NCBI RefSeq assembly: GCF_036492835.1
Contig: NZ_AP025314.1
Location: 4,072,010-4,136,009 of the forward strand
Direction: 5' to 3'
Length of the DNA stretch: 64,000 nt
Source: Fulvitalea axinellae
GTDB lineage: Bacteria; Bacteroidota; Bacteroidia; Cytophagales; Cyclobacteriaceae
This document shows positions 1 through 7,215 of this stretch, piece after piece. Each line of letters starts with the position of its first letter. The first letter of the stretch is position 1. The translations under genes and the position numbers were made by a program. The notes under the pieces were generated by a model. The model did no database searches, was not told the DNA's origin, and saw nothing but the letters and a program-made list of their open reading frames with translations.

Positions 1-1202
1 TAAGGGTGAAAATTGTTCTGGTATCTGTAATACTCCCGGTATCCGTGATTACGCACACGCATCAGTTCCTGAGCGTTAAGCAGGTTCCAATCGTTTTTAG
101 ATTCCTGCACACCAAAGCGGAAATCGTAGCCTATTTCCAGCGATCCTTTCTCGGCGTTTTTGGTAGTGATCAACACCACGCCGTTGGCCGCGCGGGCTCC
201 GTAAATGGCCGTCGCCGAAGCGTCTTTCAGTACTTCTATAGATTCGATATCGTTCGGGTTGATGGCATTCAGCGGGTTACGCGAACCGTAACTGTAGCCA
301 CCATCAGGTTCCACATTGGAAGTGTTCACCGGAAAACCGTCAATGATATAAAGCGGCGAGTTACCGGCGCCCGTAGAAGCCGCGCCTCGAATCAAAACCG
401 AAACACCACCGCCGGGCTGAGCGCTGTTTTGCTGAACCTGCAAACCGGCCACCTTACCCGAAAGCATATGCATTACGGAGGTGGTCGCCGCTTCGGGAAG
501 TTCGTCTGCCTTTACCGACGCCACCGCTCCCGTAAGATCACTCTTCTTCACTACGCCATAGCCGACCACCACTACCTCGTCGAGCCCGATTAGGTCCTCT
601 TCCAGCACAACATCGATTACCGACCGGTTGCCCAAAGCCACCTCTTGGGTTTTCATTCCCACAAAAGTAAACTGGATCGTTTCGGCTCCCAAAGGCAATT
701 TCAAAGCGTACTTGCCTTCCAGATCCGTCACCACGCCAATGGCCGTACCCTTTATCCCTACAGACACGCCGGGTAGGCCCTCGCCTTTTTTGTCCGTGAC
801 CTTACCCTTAAGCGTACGGTCTTGCGGAGCTTTGACGGCTTCATTCTTCGGCACAATTGCCACATATTTGTCTACGATCTTATACGTCAGGTTCGTTCCT
901 TTGAGCAATCCTTTCAAAACGGTATAAATCGTAGCGTCTTTGAAATTGACGTCTATTTTTTTATTGAGCACCGCTCCGTCATATTTGAGAAAGAAATAAA
1001 ACTCGGTGCTTTTCTCTATCGTCTCAATCGCTTCCTTAATGGAAATCCCCTTGCGATTAAGGTTCAGCTTAGTCTCTTGGGCATATGTGCCCGCCGCCTC
1101 GGTGCGGGCCGGCAAAAATATCAACAACAACGCCAGGCCCAATATAAGGCTCCATACGCCAGAAGCCCGATAACTAAAAAGGGCATCGTAATATTTTCTC
1201 AT
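1..1202 (-). CDS. SusC/RagA TonB-dependent receptor with STN domain, N-terminal part
   Basis: About 400 codons read in one open frame from ATG at 1202 down to the left edge, so the C-terminal barrel lies outside. A signal peptide (ending near TYAQE) is followed by an STN (secretin/TonB short N-terminal) domain, then a carboxypeptidase-regulatory-like domain beginning KGKVTDKKGEG, a TonB-box-like LDEVVVVGYG, and the plug with SPLYIIDGFP and DASATAIYGARAANGVV, all hallmarks of SusC/RagA. Known for the family: active import of glycans or peptides across the outer membrane; receptors with an STN domain also signal to a FecR anti-sigma factor. Inference: this is the receptor of the FecR/ECF pair just upstream. 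No SusD is visible because the window ends. Family very secure; substrate unknown. Confidence 0.95.
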   Translation of the reverse strand, partial: MRKYYDALFSYRASGVWSLILGLALLLIFLPARTEAAGTYAQETKLNLNRKGISIKEAIETIEKSTEFYFFLKYDGAVLNKKIDVNFKDATIYTVLKGLLKGTNLTYKIVDKYVAIVPKNEAVKAPQDRTLKGKVTDKKGEGLPGVSVGIKGTAIGVVTDLEGKYALKLPLGAETIQFTFVGMKTQEVALGNRSVIDVVLEEDLIGLDEVVVVGYGVVKKSDLTGAVASVKADELPEAATTSVMHMLSGKVAGLQVQQNSAQPGGGVSVLIRGAASTGAGNSPLYIIDGFPVNTSNVEPDGGYSYGSRNPLNAINPNDIESIEVLKDASATAIYGARAANGVVLITTKNAEKGSLEIGYDFRFGVQESKNDWNLLNAQELMRVRNHGYREYYRYQNNFHP

Positions 1203-1230
1203 AAAAATTGTATCTTTATACGTGAGTTTT

Positions 1231-1326
1231 GAGCCCCGTGGGGCCATTCAATGCTTACGTACCGCCCCGCCGAAAACCGGAGCGGGTACGTCGCGGCTCG
1301 GGCAAGCGCCAACTTGCCGGAGCCGC
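1231..1326. repeat. Three successive hairpins between fecR and susC
   Basis: The roughly 300-base gap between the FecR stop and the SusC start holds a GC-rich block unlike its AT-rich flanks. Three inverted repeats follow one another: GCCCC-GT-GGGGC at 1233-1244, ACGTACCGC/GCGGGTACGT at 1257-1291 (one bulged base), and a 13-base arm 1294-1306 matching 1313-1325 with one mismatch. No ORF here resembles a protein. On the minus-strand transcript they lie 30 to 125 bases before the SusC start, so they could affect transcript stability or attenuation. On the plus strand the last is followed by CATTTTT, terminator-like, but no plus-strand gene precedes it. Confidence 0.6.
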
Positions 1327-1503
1327 CATTTTTCAGGAGCTGTCCATCATAAAGTTTTTTCCGTTCAAAGAATATTGGTCCGTAAGGCAAAAAAGATTCG
1401 CCCACAGACTTGCGATACGCTTTACTCCCTATCCAAAAATAATTTATACCGTCGCTGTCGCAGAATGCTTCCGAAAATTAGCGCCTACCGGTAAAGGTTA
1501 TTT

Positions 1504-2484
1504 CTAATCCCACAATATTAAATCGGGACCATCCTCCCGCTTCTCTATCCTATAGCGCAACGAAGAGGTTTGTCTCAACACCTCCATAATCTGCACAATG
1601 GGTTTATCGCACAATACCGTACCCCAATAAGGCTCGGACCGTAGCTTTTTGTTCCTGATATTGATCTCCACTCCATACCAGCGTTCCAACTTCTTGGCTA
1701 TACCCTGAAGGGGTACGTTCCTGAATACCATCCTTCCCTCCGCCCAAGCCATCGCATGCTCGGGGTTTACCGCTTCCACTCTTAATATTCCGGTTTCTTT
1801 CTTATACTTGGCCCGCTCTCCGGGGTTCAACCTGACCAAATCCACCCCCTGTTTATCATTGATTCCTACACTGCCTTCAAGCAAGGTCGTGTTGGCAAAG
1901 CCGTCTTCGGGATAGGCCTCCACATTAAAGACCGTTCCGTACACCTTCACGTCATGGACAAGCGTCCTCACCACAAACGGTTTTTCCTTGTTTGTGACTA
2001 TATCAAAAAGCGCCTCGCCCTCCAACTCCACACTACGCCCCGACACAAAAGACGGATCATAACGCAACACACTGCCAGCGTTTACCGTTACTTCCGAACT
2101 GTCCGGAAGATAAATCTCTCTGGTTTTCCCGGAAGGAACAACAATCTCCACCATGGCCACTCCCCCGTCAGAAAGAATCGGGGAATTTAATCGAATATCG
2201 GAAACGAAAAATCCCAAACCGAAAGCCAAAGCCAAAACCGCCGCATACTTAGCAAAACGCAAGAACATACGACGCCCCCGCTTTTGGACGCCGATACGCC
2301 CTTGCACTTTTTGCCAAGCGCCGGGACTTATCTCAACATTACCAGTAAGAGCATGAAGCCTTTTGCGTCTCATAAACTCGGCTTTGTTTTCCTCGGATTC
2401 ATCCACCCACGCAAACAGGCTTTTCACCTCGCCTTCCGTGGCTGAGGCTTCCAAATATTTGTCAATTAGATCGTCTCCCGTCAT
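1504..2484 (-). CDS. FecR-family anti-sigma factor
   Basis: Inner-membrane anti-sigma protein that holds the ECF sigma factor and receives a signal from the STN-containing receptor. The N-terminal cytoplasmic part (MTGDDLIDKYLEA, then FAWVDESEENKAEFMRRKRL) is typical of the sigma-binding segment. One membrane helix (KYAAVLALAFGLGFFVS, around residues 77-93) precedes the periplasmic FecR domain (VPSGKTREIYLPDSSEVTVNAGS) and a C-terminal DUF4974-like region (PLQGIAKKLERWYGVEINI). I chose ATG at 2484 because GGGAGAA lies about 7 bases upstream; an ATG at 2505 adds seven residues and cannot be excluded. The gene sits between the sulfatase and SusC in the same direction. Confidence 0.93.
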   Translation of the reverse strand: MTGDDLIDKYLEASATEGEVKSLFAWVDESEENKAEFMRRKRLHALTGNVEISPGAWQKVQGRIGVQKRGRRMFLRFAKYAAVLALAFGLGFFVSDIRLNSPILSDGGVAMVEIVVPSGKTREIYLPDSSEVTVNAGSVLRYDPSFVSGRSVELEGEALFDIVTNKEKPFVVRTLVHDVKVYGTVFNVEAYPEDGFANTTLLEGSVGINDKQGVDLVRLNPGERAKYKKETGILRVEAVNPEHAMAWAEGRMVFRNVPLQGIAKKLERWYGVEINIRNKKLRSEPYWGTVLCDKPIVQIMEVLRQTSSLRYRIEKREDGPDLILWD

Positions 2485-2824
2485 AGCAGTTCTCCCGTTT
2501 CGCAAATAGGTACCCGCTCACCCGCAGTTTCCCCTATATCGTTTTCCTGTTTTTTTGAAAAAAATTCTGTGGGCTAAAAAAATCAGCGGTTTTATTTACT
2601 AAATCTAAACAGCTTCTCTCTTTGATTTTATCCGTGAAAACAGCCCTTCGCCCTATTTACTCCGTAAAATACGCACAGATTTTCATCCGCCAAAAAATAG
2701 TAACTTATCTCCGCCTCTAAGAAACTCAAGACCGGAAAGCAATAAATTTTGGAACAAACAAAAACAGCCACCCCGCAAAGGATGGCTGTTTTCAAATCCA
2801 GATCAACCGTTGAATGACCTTGTA
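2485..2824. other. Gap between sulfatase and fecR, no gene seen
   Basis: About 340 bases, AT-rich. It contains the sulfatase terminator (2761-2792) and presumably the fecR promoter, but no TAnnTTTG element was found for fecR. A 66-codon minus-strand frame at 2628-2828 crosses the terminator and resembles nothing, so it is not called. Confidence 0.6.
2750..2792 (-). terminator. Rho-independent terminator of the sulfatase gene
   Basis: Perfect 10-base arms AAAACAGCCA (2761-2770) and TGGCTGTTTT (2783-2792). On the minus strand the hairpin is followed by a T-rich tract. It lies about 30 bases after the sulfatase stop. Confidence 0.85.
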
Positions 2825-4279
2825 TCACTTTCCGCCGGCCAGTTTCTTTTCCAGCTTTTCCATCTCATGCGGAAACGGGAAATGTTGCGAAAGCGTATGT
2901 TCTTTTTCCATCACATCCAACAGGTCTTTAACCACTTCCGGATGATCTGTTGCCACGTTTGTCTTTTCTCCCAGATCTTTCGACAAGTCATAGAGTTCTA
3001 CGTCGGAATGGAATCCTTTTTTATCCACATCCAATCTGACGGCTTTCCAATTGCCCTTTCTTACGGCCTGTTTTCCTCCTTTTTCGTGGAATTCCCAGTA
3101 GAAGGCCCTGTCCGCTCCGGGTTTTCCTTTTCCTGTCAACAGGTCTTTTACGCTGATTCCGTCAATATTGGCCGGCGTCTTCGCTCCTGCAAAATCGGCC
3201 ACAGTCGGCAATACATCGGCAAAAGTCCACGGAGTTGCCTCCACGACGCCGGCCGAAACGGTCCCCGGCATCGAAACGATCATCGGAATGCGGATACCGC
3301 CCTCATACAAATCACGTTTCTTGCCACGCAACGCGCCGTTACTGTCAAAACGGCCGTCCCAACGTCTAGCTCCGCCATTATCCGAAGTGAAGAACAGCAG
3401 GGTATTATCGTCGATGCCCATATCCTTGAGTTTCTTGGCGATCTTGCCCATATCCGAGTCGATCAAACTGACCATCGAAGCGTATATCTTTTCCTGCTCC
3501 GTCCAGTCTTTGTCCTTATAGCGCTCGTCTATTTGCGGTATCTCATACTCGTCGTGTGGCAACAGGTAAGGAATGTACAGGAAGAAAGGCTTGTCTTTGC
3601 TTCCGTGTTTTTCCACAAAGCTGAGCGCAAAGTCCGTAAAAAGGTTATGCGTGTAGTTCTCCGGCTTGTGCCTGTCCTCTTCCTTTATTTCCTGTTTCTC
3701 TTTATTCAGCCAAAGGTAATCGGTGAAATGGTGATGGGCGCGACGCTGGTTCAAAAAGCCGAACCATTCGTCAAAACCTTGATCGTTCGGCTCGCCTTCG
3801 GTGCCAGGCTCGCCCAGACCCCATTTTCCAGTCATGCCGGTTACATATCCAGCGGTTTTGAGCACTTCGGCTATAGTTATGTCTTCGTCATGCAAAGGCA
3901 CACGACCATCTCCGCCGGCCAAGCCTTTTACGCCACCGAACCCGAAATTGCCTCTTACGGTTGTATGGCCGGTATGTTGGCCAGTCATCAATACGCTACG
4001 CGAAGGCGCACAAACGGTAGTGCCCGAATAACACTGAGTAAACCGAAGGCCATTGGCCGCCAAGCGGTCCAGATTAGGGGTGTGGATTTCTTTCTGCCCG
4101 TAACTGCCCAAGTCTCCGTAGCCGAGGTCATCGACCATTACAAAAATTACGTTAGGCTTGGGTTGCGGGGTCTCCGTCGCTTTCTTTTTGGTTTTGCTTC
4201 CGCACGATGCCAGTCCGAAAGACAAACACGCCATAGACAGCAACGACTGAAACAGCCGGGATTTAAGCGAATAAAACAT
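2825..4279 (-). CDS. Lipoprotein sulfatase (formylglycine-dependent)
   Basis: 484-residue family S1 sulfatase hydrolysing sulfate esters, probably on a polysaccharide. The N-terminus is a lipoprotein signal (FGLASC, Cys26), placing it at the envelope. The metal site begins with VMVDDLGYGD (Asp50, Asp51). The maturation motif C-A-P-S-R (Cys90) within VCAPSRSVLMTG is the site converted to formylglycine in this family. The conserved GMTGKWGLG lysine and a later FTSDNGG metal motif are present. No sulfatase-maturase gene is in the window, although Cys-type sulfatases need one. The gene lies between the sigma factor and fecR, so it is probably part of that regulon. The exact S1 subfamily cannot be assigned by eye. 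Confidence 0.95.
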   Translation of the reverse strand: MFYSLKSRLFQSLLSMACLSFGLASCGSKTKKKATETPQPKPNVIFVMVDDLGYGDLGSYGQKEIHTPNLDRLAANGLRFTQCYSGTTVCAPSRSVLMTGQHTGHTTVRGNFGFGGVKGLAGGDGRVPLHDEDITIAEVLKTAGYVTGMTGKWGLGEPGTEGEPNDQGFDEWFGFLNQRRAHHHFTDYLWLNKEKQEIKEEDRHKPENYTHNLFTDFALSFVEKHGSKDKPFFLYIPYLLPHDEYEIPQIDERYKDKDWTEQEKIYASMVSLIDSDMGKIAKKLKDMGIDDNTLLFFTSDNGGARRWDGRFDSNGALRGKKRDLYEGGIRIPMIVSMPGTVSAGVVEATPWTFADVLPTVADFAGAKTPANIDGISVKDLLTGKGKPGADRAFYWEFHEKGGKQAVRKGNWKAVRLDVDKKGFHSDVELYDLSKDLGEKTNVATDHPEVVKDLLDVMEKEHTLSQHFPFPHEMEKLEKKLAGGK

Positions 4280-4344
4280 CTGTATCTGTTTTTGTACCGA
4301 AAAATTAAGTCACAACTTCTCCGTACGAAACAGGCTTGGTGTCA

Positions 4345-4377
4345 CAATTATAACATGAGGCTTCCAAGTTAACAAAA
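4345..4377 (-). promoter_or_regulatory. Possible promoter of the sulfatase gene
   Basis: In the roughly 200-base gap between sigma and sulfatase, the minus strand reads TTTTG (4377-4373), about 20 bases, then TATAATTG (4352-4345), one base off the Bacteroidota -7 consensus TAnnTTTG. Suggestive only. An ECF-specific promoter would not be expected to follow this consensus. Confidence 0.3.
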
Positions 4378-4479
4378 GCGCGAACCCATTTGTGATAGCC
4401 TATGTTCATTGGTAATAATATAGGAAAGGGCCGGGAAACACCTATCACAAGGAAAACTGTTCGGAAAACATACGTGCCA

Positions 4480-5073
4480 TCATTTGTAGTGGGCGGCCAT
4501 CAGCACCAACACCATCACATAATCGGAGAGATGCTCCCGCATATGTTTCAACGCCCGGGTGATGTTGGCCTCGACGGCTTTGGTAGTAAGGCCCAATTCC
4601 TCGGCGATTTCGCGGTTTTTCATTCCCTCCATTCTGCTCATCACGAATACCTGACGGCACCTTTCGGGCAGAGTCTCCACGGCTTTCATAAACAAGTCCT
4701 CAAGCTCGGCGAACTCAACGGAATTAAAATCGAACGACTTTAGCGTTTCCCTATTTAGCGAAGCCTCTTTTTCCCATAGCAGATGGTCTTGGTATTTGCT
4801 GGCCACCGTTTTTCTCCTCAATACGTTAAGGCATTCGCTCCGCGCAATAGTAAACAGAAAGGAACGTATGCCCTGCGGTTTTTCGACCTTGCTTCTTGAC
4901 GCCCATAATCTCACAAAAGTGTCTTGGGCCACGCTTTCGGCGTCATCATAAACAAATTGGGCGCAAAAGCCCACCACCTGTCCGTAATAAGCGTCGAAAA
5001 TATATTCGAAAGCCCGCTCATCGCCGGATTGAAACGCATTAAAAACAAATTCGTTTAGGTTTCGGGAATTCAT
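4480..5073 (-). CDS. ECF RNA polymerase sigma-70 factor
   Basis: 197-residue extracytoplasmic-function sigma factor. Region 2 reads FEYIFDAYYGQVVGFCAQFV, then DAESVAQDTFVRLWAS; region 4 reads LPERCRQVFVMSRMEGMKNREIAEELGLT followed by the helix-turn-helix KAVEANITRALKHM. Family knowledge: such factors pair with FecR and drive SusC/SusD loci. The frame is open up to 5193, but ATG at 5073 begins the conserved domain (MNSRNLNEFVFNAFQSGDERAFE) and has AGAGAG upstream. A -7-like element at 5183-5190 would also place the longer start upstream of the transcript. First gene of the sigma-sulfatase-fecR-susC run. Confidence 0.94.
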   Translation of the reverse strand: MNSRNLNEFVFNAFQSGDERAFEYIFDAYYGQVVGFCAQFVYDDAESVAQDTFVRLWASRSKVEKPQGIRSFLFTIARSECLNVLRRKTVASKYQDHLLWEKEASLNRETLKSFDFNSVEFAELEDLFMKAVETLPERCRQVFVMSRMEGMKNREIAEELGLTTKAVEANITRALKHMREHLSDYVMVLVLMAAHYK

Positions 5074-5182
5074 AGGCTCTCTGATGCAAAAGTCAAATCC
5101 AACAAAACGGAACGGCTCCTCACCCGACTGGCCTGAATGGAAAAATCGCCACGGGCTTCGCCATCTTTCAAATCTACTTCCC

Positions 5183-5190
5183 CAAATATA
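5183..5190 (-). promoter_or_regulatory. -7 element upstream of the ECF sigma gene
   Basis: The minus strand reads TATATTTG, an exact TAnnTTTG, about 110 bases before the chosen start. No matching -33 TTTG was found at 17-21 bases, so support is partial. Confidence 0.35.
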
Positions 5191-5228
5191 CAAAATAGAA
5201 CATGAGGCGAAAGCGGAATCAAAAGTCT

Positions 5229-5261
5229 AAAGACTTCAACAGAATCATGAAGTCCTTTTTT
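5229..5261 (+). other. Terminator-like hairpin with no gene upstream
   Basis: AAAGACTTCA (5229-5238) pairs with TGAAGTCCTTT (5248-5258, one bulge) and runs into a T tract. It looks like a plus-strand terminator, yet it lies between two divergent genes (sigma minus, Omp28 plus). It may attenuate the Omp28 operon leader. The remaining bases of this 5074-5491 gap show no gene. Confidence 0.35.
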
Positions 5262-5491
5262 GATATATGAACCGCAATATTGGCACTAAAGCGACACCTT
5301 ATTGGCTTATCAAAACCCTTTATAGACAATATTTATAGCCTGTTTTCATATTTAAGTTCAACCAAACCTCCATTTTACCCGTAAGCCGAACTGTATGCTA
5401 CCATTCTTTTATTAAACAAAAGACATAAAAAAACAGAGCCAACGGTGCTACCCCCACCAAGGTGATTAGTCAAAAACCAACATTAACCACC

Positions 5492-6580
5492 ATGAACAAC
5501 CTGAAACTTGTCCCATTTCTTCTGGGGCTTATCGTCGTGTCTTTTTTTGGATGTAGCAAAAGTGACAGTGATGACGAAGGGGTAGGCACTAGCCTCAGCA
5601 TTACCGTAAACGACAACAACGGCAAAGCCGTAGAAGGCGCAAACGTCAGTATTTTCAAAAGTCTGCAAGACCTTACCGCCAACCAGAATCCGGTAACAGG
5701 CAAGAGTATGGTCACCAACGCCCAAGGCAAAGCCGTTTTCACTGAAATTCCCGAAAGCGTTAGCTCCGTTTACGTCAAAGCCTCCAAAGGGTCTATCAGC
5801 ACTATGTACGGCGCTTCGCATCCTATGGTCAGCATCACCCACGGCTCAAGCAACAGCCTGATAGCCCAAGCCGTAGCCATGACCACCGATCCCGGAAACG
5901 GCAATAGTGGCGACGTACAGCAACGCGTAGTCCTTCTTGAAGAGGTCACCGCTCAAGGTTGCCCCAACTGTCCGCGCGGCCACAGCACCGTAGCCTCTAT
6001 CCTCAATAGCAAAGGCGACAGAGTGGTTCCCGTGGCTATCCACGCTTTGGGCTTGGCCAAAGAACTCAAGATAGACGAAGGTCAAAAAATCGCAACCGAA
6101 ATCCTGAAGGCGAGCTACCAACCGCAAGGCTCCGTAAACCGAAGCCCTATCAGTGGCAGTAGCCTAACCGGCGGTACGACTTCGTGGGCCTCAAAGGTAA
6201 ACAGCGAACTGGATATAGCACCAAAGGTAAACCTCGAACTCAGCAGAGACGGCAACCAAGTAAAGGTAAAAGCCAAACTCAATCAGAATATCAGCGCCCC
6301 GCTTAGGGTGACCGTACTGATTACCGAGAACAATATCAAAGCCTCCCAATCAAACGGCGGCGACAACTACAACCACATGCACGTACTCCGCGATGTGGTG
6401 ACGGCATATGATGGCGACGCGTTGACATCCGGAGCCGGAAACCAAGGCGATATTATCGAAAAATCTTTCTCTTTGAGCCTGAACGGTAGCTGGAAAACTT
6501 CCGACATCAAAATCGTGGCTTTCGTTCACGAATTCCAGAGCAGTCGTTACGTTCACCAGGCCGCTCAGATAAGCTACTAA
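5492..6580 (+). CDS. Omp28-related outer-membrane lipoprotein
   Basis: 362-residue lipoprotein of the Omp28 type. Start taken at ATG 5492 because it gives a proper signal (MNNLKLVPFLLGLIVVSFFGC, lipobox Cys21); the frame is open from 5462. After a short acidic linker comes a carboxypeptidase-regulatory-like beta domain (SITVNDNNGKAVEGANVSIF). Around residue 157 a thioredoxin-like segment carries LLEEVTAQGCPNCPRGH with CPNC, followed by a C-terminal beta domain. Omp28 proteins are surface lipoproteins of Bacteroidota with poorly known roles. The CPNC motif and the next gene, a TlpA-like thioredoxin, suggest thiol redox work in the outer envelope (inference). First of three co-oriented genes. 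Confidence 0.88.
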   Translation: MNNLKLVPFLLGLIVVSFFGCSKSDSDDEGVGTSLSITVNDNNGKAVEGANVSIFKSLQDLTANQNPVTGKSMVTNAQGKAVFTEIPESVSSVYVKASKGSISTMYGASHPMVSITHGSSNSLIAQAVAMTTDPGNGNSGDVQQRVVLLEEVTAQGCPNCPRGHSTVASILNSKGDRVVPVAIHALGLAKELKIDEGQKIATEILKASYQPQGSVNRSPISGSSLTGGTTSWASKVNSELDIAPKVNLELSRDGNQVKVKAKLNQNISAPLRVTVLITENNIKASQSNGGDNYNHMHVLRDVVTAYDGDALTSGAGNQGDIIEKSFSLSLNGSWKTSDIKIVAFVHEFQSSRYVHQAAQISY

Positions 6581-6653
6581 CTTCCCATCCCCTCAATTTC
6601 AAGGAACGCTGGCTCTGCCGGTGTTCCTTCTTCACTTCTTTAACTGCACTCTG

Positions 6654-7166
6654 ATGAGAAAGACAATATACGCCTTGGCCATAACGCTGTTCGTTTTAGC
6701 TAATAGCCAAAATACCTATGCCCAAAGTATCGGTTTGAAAACATTGCCCAAACTGACGTTCAAAAACCTCGACAATAAAAAAGTAGACCTTGACCAGTCT
6801 ATCAAAGAAAACCAGCTTACCGTAGTAAGCTTTTGGGCGACTTGGTGCGGTCCGTGTTTGCAGGAGTTAAGCGCCGTTTCGGATTTGTACGAGGACTGGA
6901 AAGAGGACTACGGAGTGGAGTTTCTGGCGGTCAGCACTGACAATAGCCGTAACCTGACCAAGGTAAAAGCCATGGCCAACGGAAAAGACTGGCCCTTTCC
7001 GGTATTAACCGACCCCGAAGGCACAGCCCAAAGCAAGTTGAATTTTCCGGCGGTTCCGTTTATGCTCATCGTCAACCAAAAAGGCGAGGTACTGTATAAG
7101 CACAACGGCTACGCTCCGGGTTTTGAGGAGGAATTGGAAGAAAAAATCAAGTCTTTCGCCCTCTAG
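6654..7166 (+). CDS. TlpA-like secreted thioredoxin-fold oxidoreductase
   Basis: 170-residue protein with a signal peptide (MRKTIYALAITLFVLANSQNTYAQ) and a TlpA/ResA-type thioredoxin domain. The active site is WATWCGPC (Cys65, Cys68), followed by the family pattern VEFLAVSTDNS and the cis-proline loop FPAVPFMLIVNQKGEVLYKHNGY. The frame is open from 6621, but ATG 6654 begins the signal peptide. Family role: reduction of disulfides in exported proteins. It starts about 70 bases after the Omp28 gene and ends about 50 before the DUF6029 gene; no terminator is visible between them, so the three are probably one transcript. Likely partner or client: the CPNC-bearing Omp28 protein (inference). Confidence 0.93.
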   Translation: MRKTIYALAITLFVLANSQNTYAQSIGLKTLPKLTFKNLDNKKVDLDQSIKENQLTVVSFWATWCGPCLQELSAVSDLYEDWKEDYGVEFLAVSTDNSRNLTKVKAMANGKDWPFPVLTDPEGTAQSKLNFPAVPFMLIVNQKGEVLYKHNGYAPGFEEELEEKIKSFAL

Positions 7167-7215
7167 CCTATCCGGTGCGGACCCAATCCGCACGCTCACT
7201 CCTACCTGACAAAAC

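Noticed and set aside
6..1232. Three plus-strand ORFs (195, 99 and 136 codons)
   Set aside because: They are antisense to the continuous SusC frame, which has full family motifs; the plus frames resemble nothing.
1199..1507. Short ORFs in the fecR-susC gap
   Set aside because: They cross the hairpins, overlap one another on both strands and show no protein-like features.
2628..2828. 66-codon minus-strand ORF
   Set aside because: It runs through the sulfatase terminator and has no recognisable content.
2810..4372. Plus-strand ORF of 520 codons
   Set aside because: It is the antisense shadow of the sulfatase gene; the sulfatase has lipobox, C-A-P-S-R motif, terminator and normal length.
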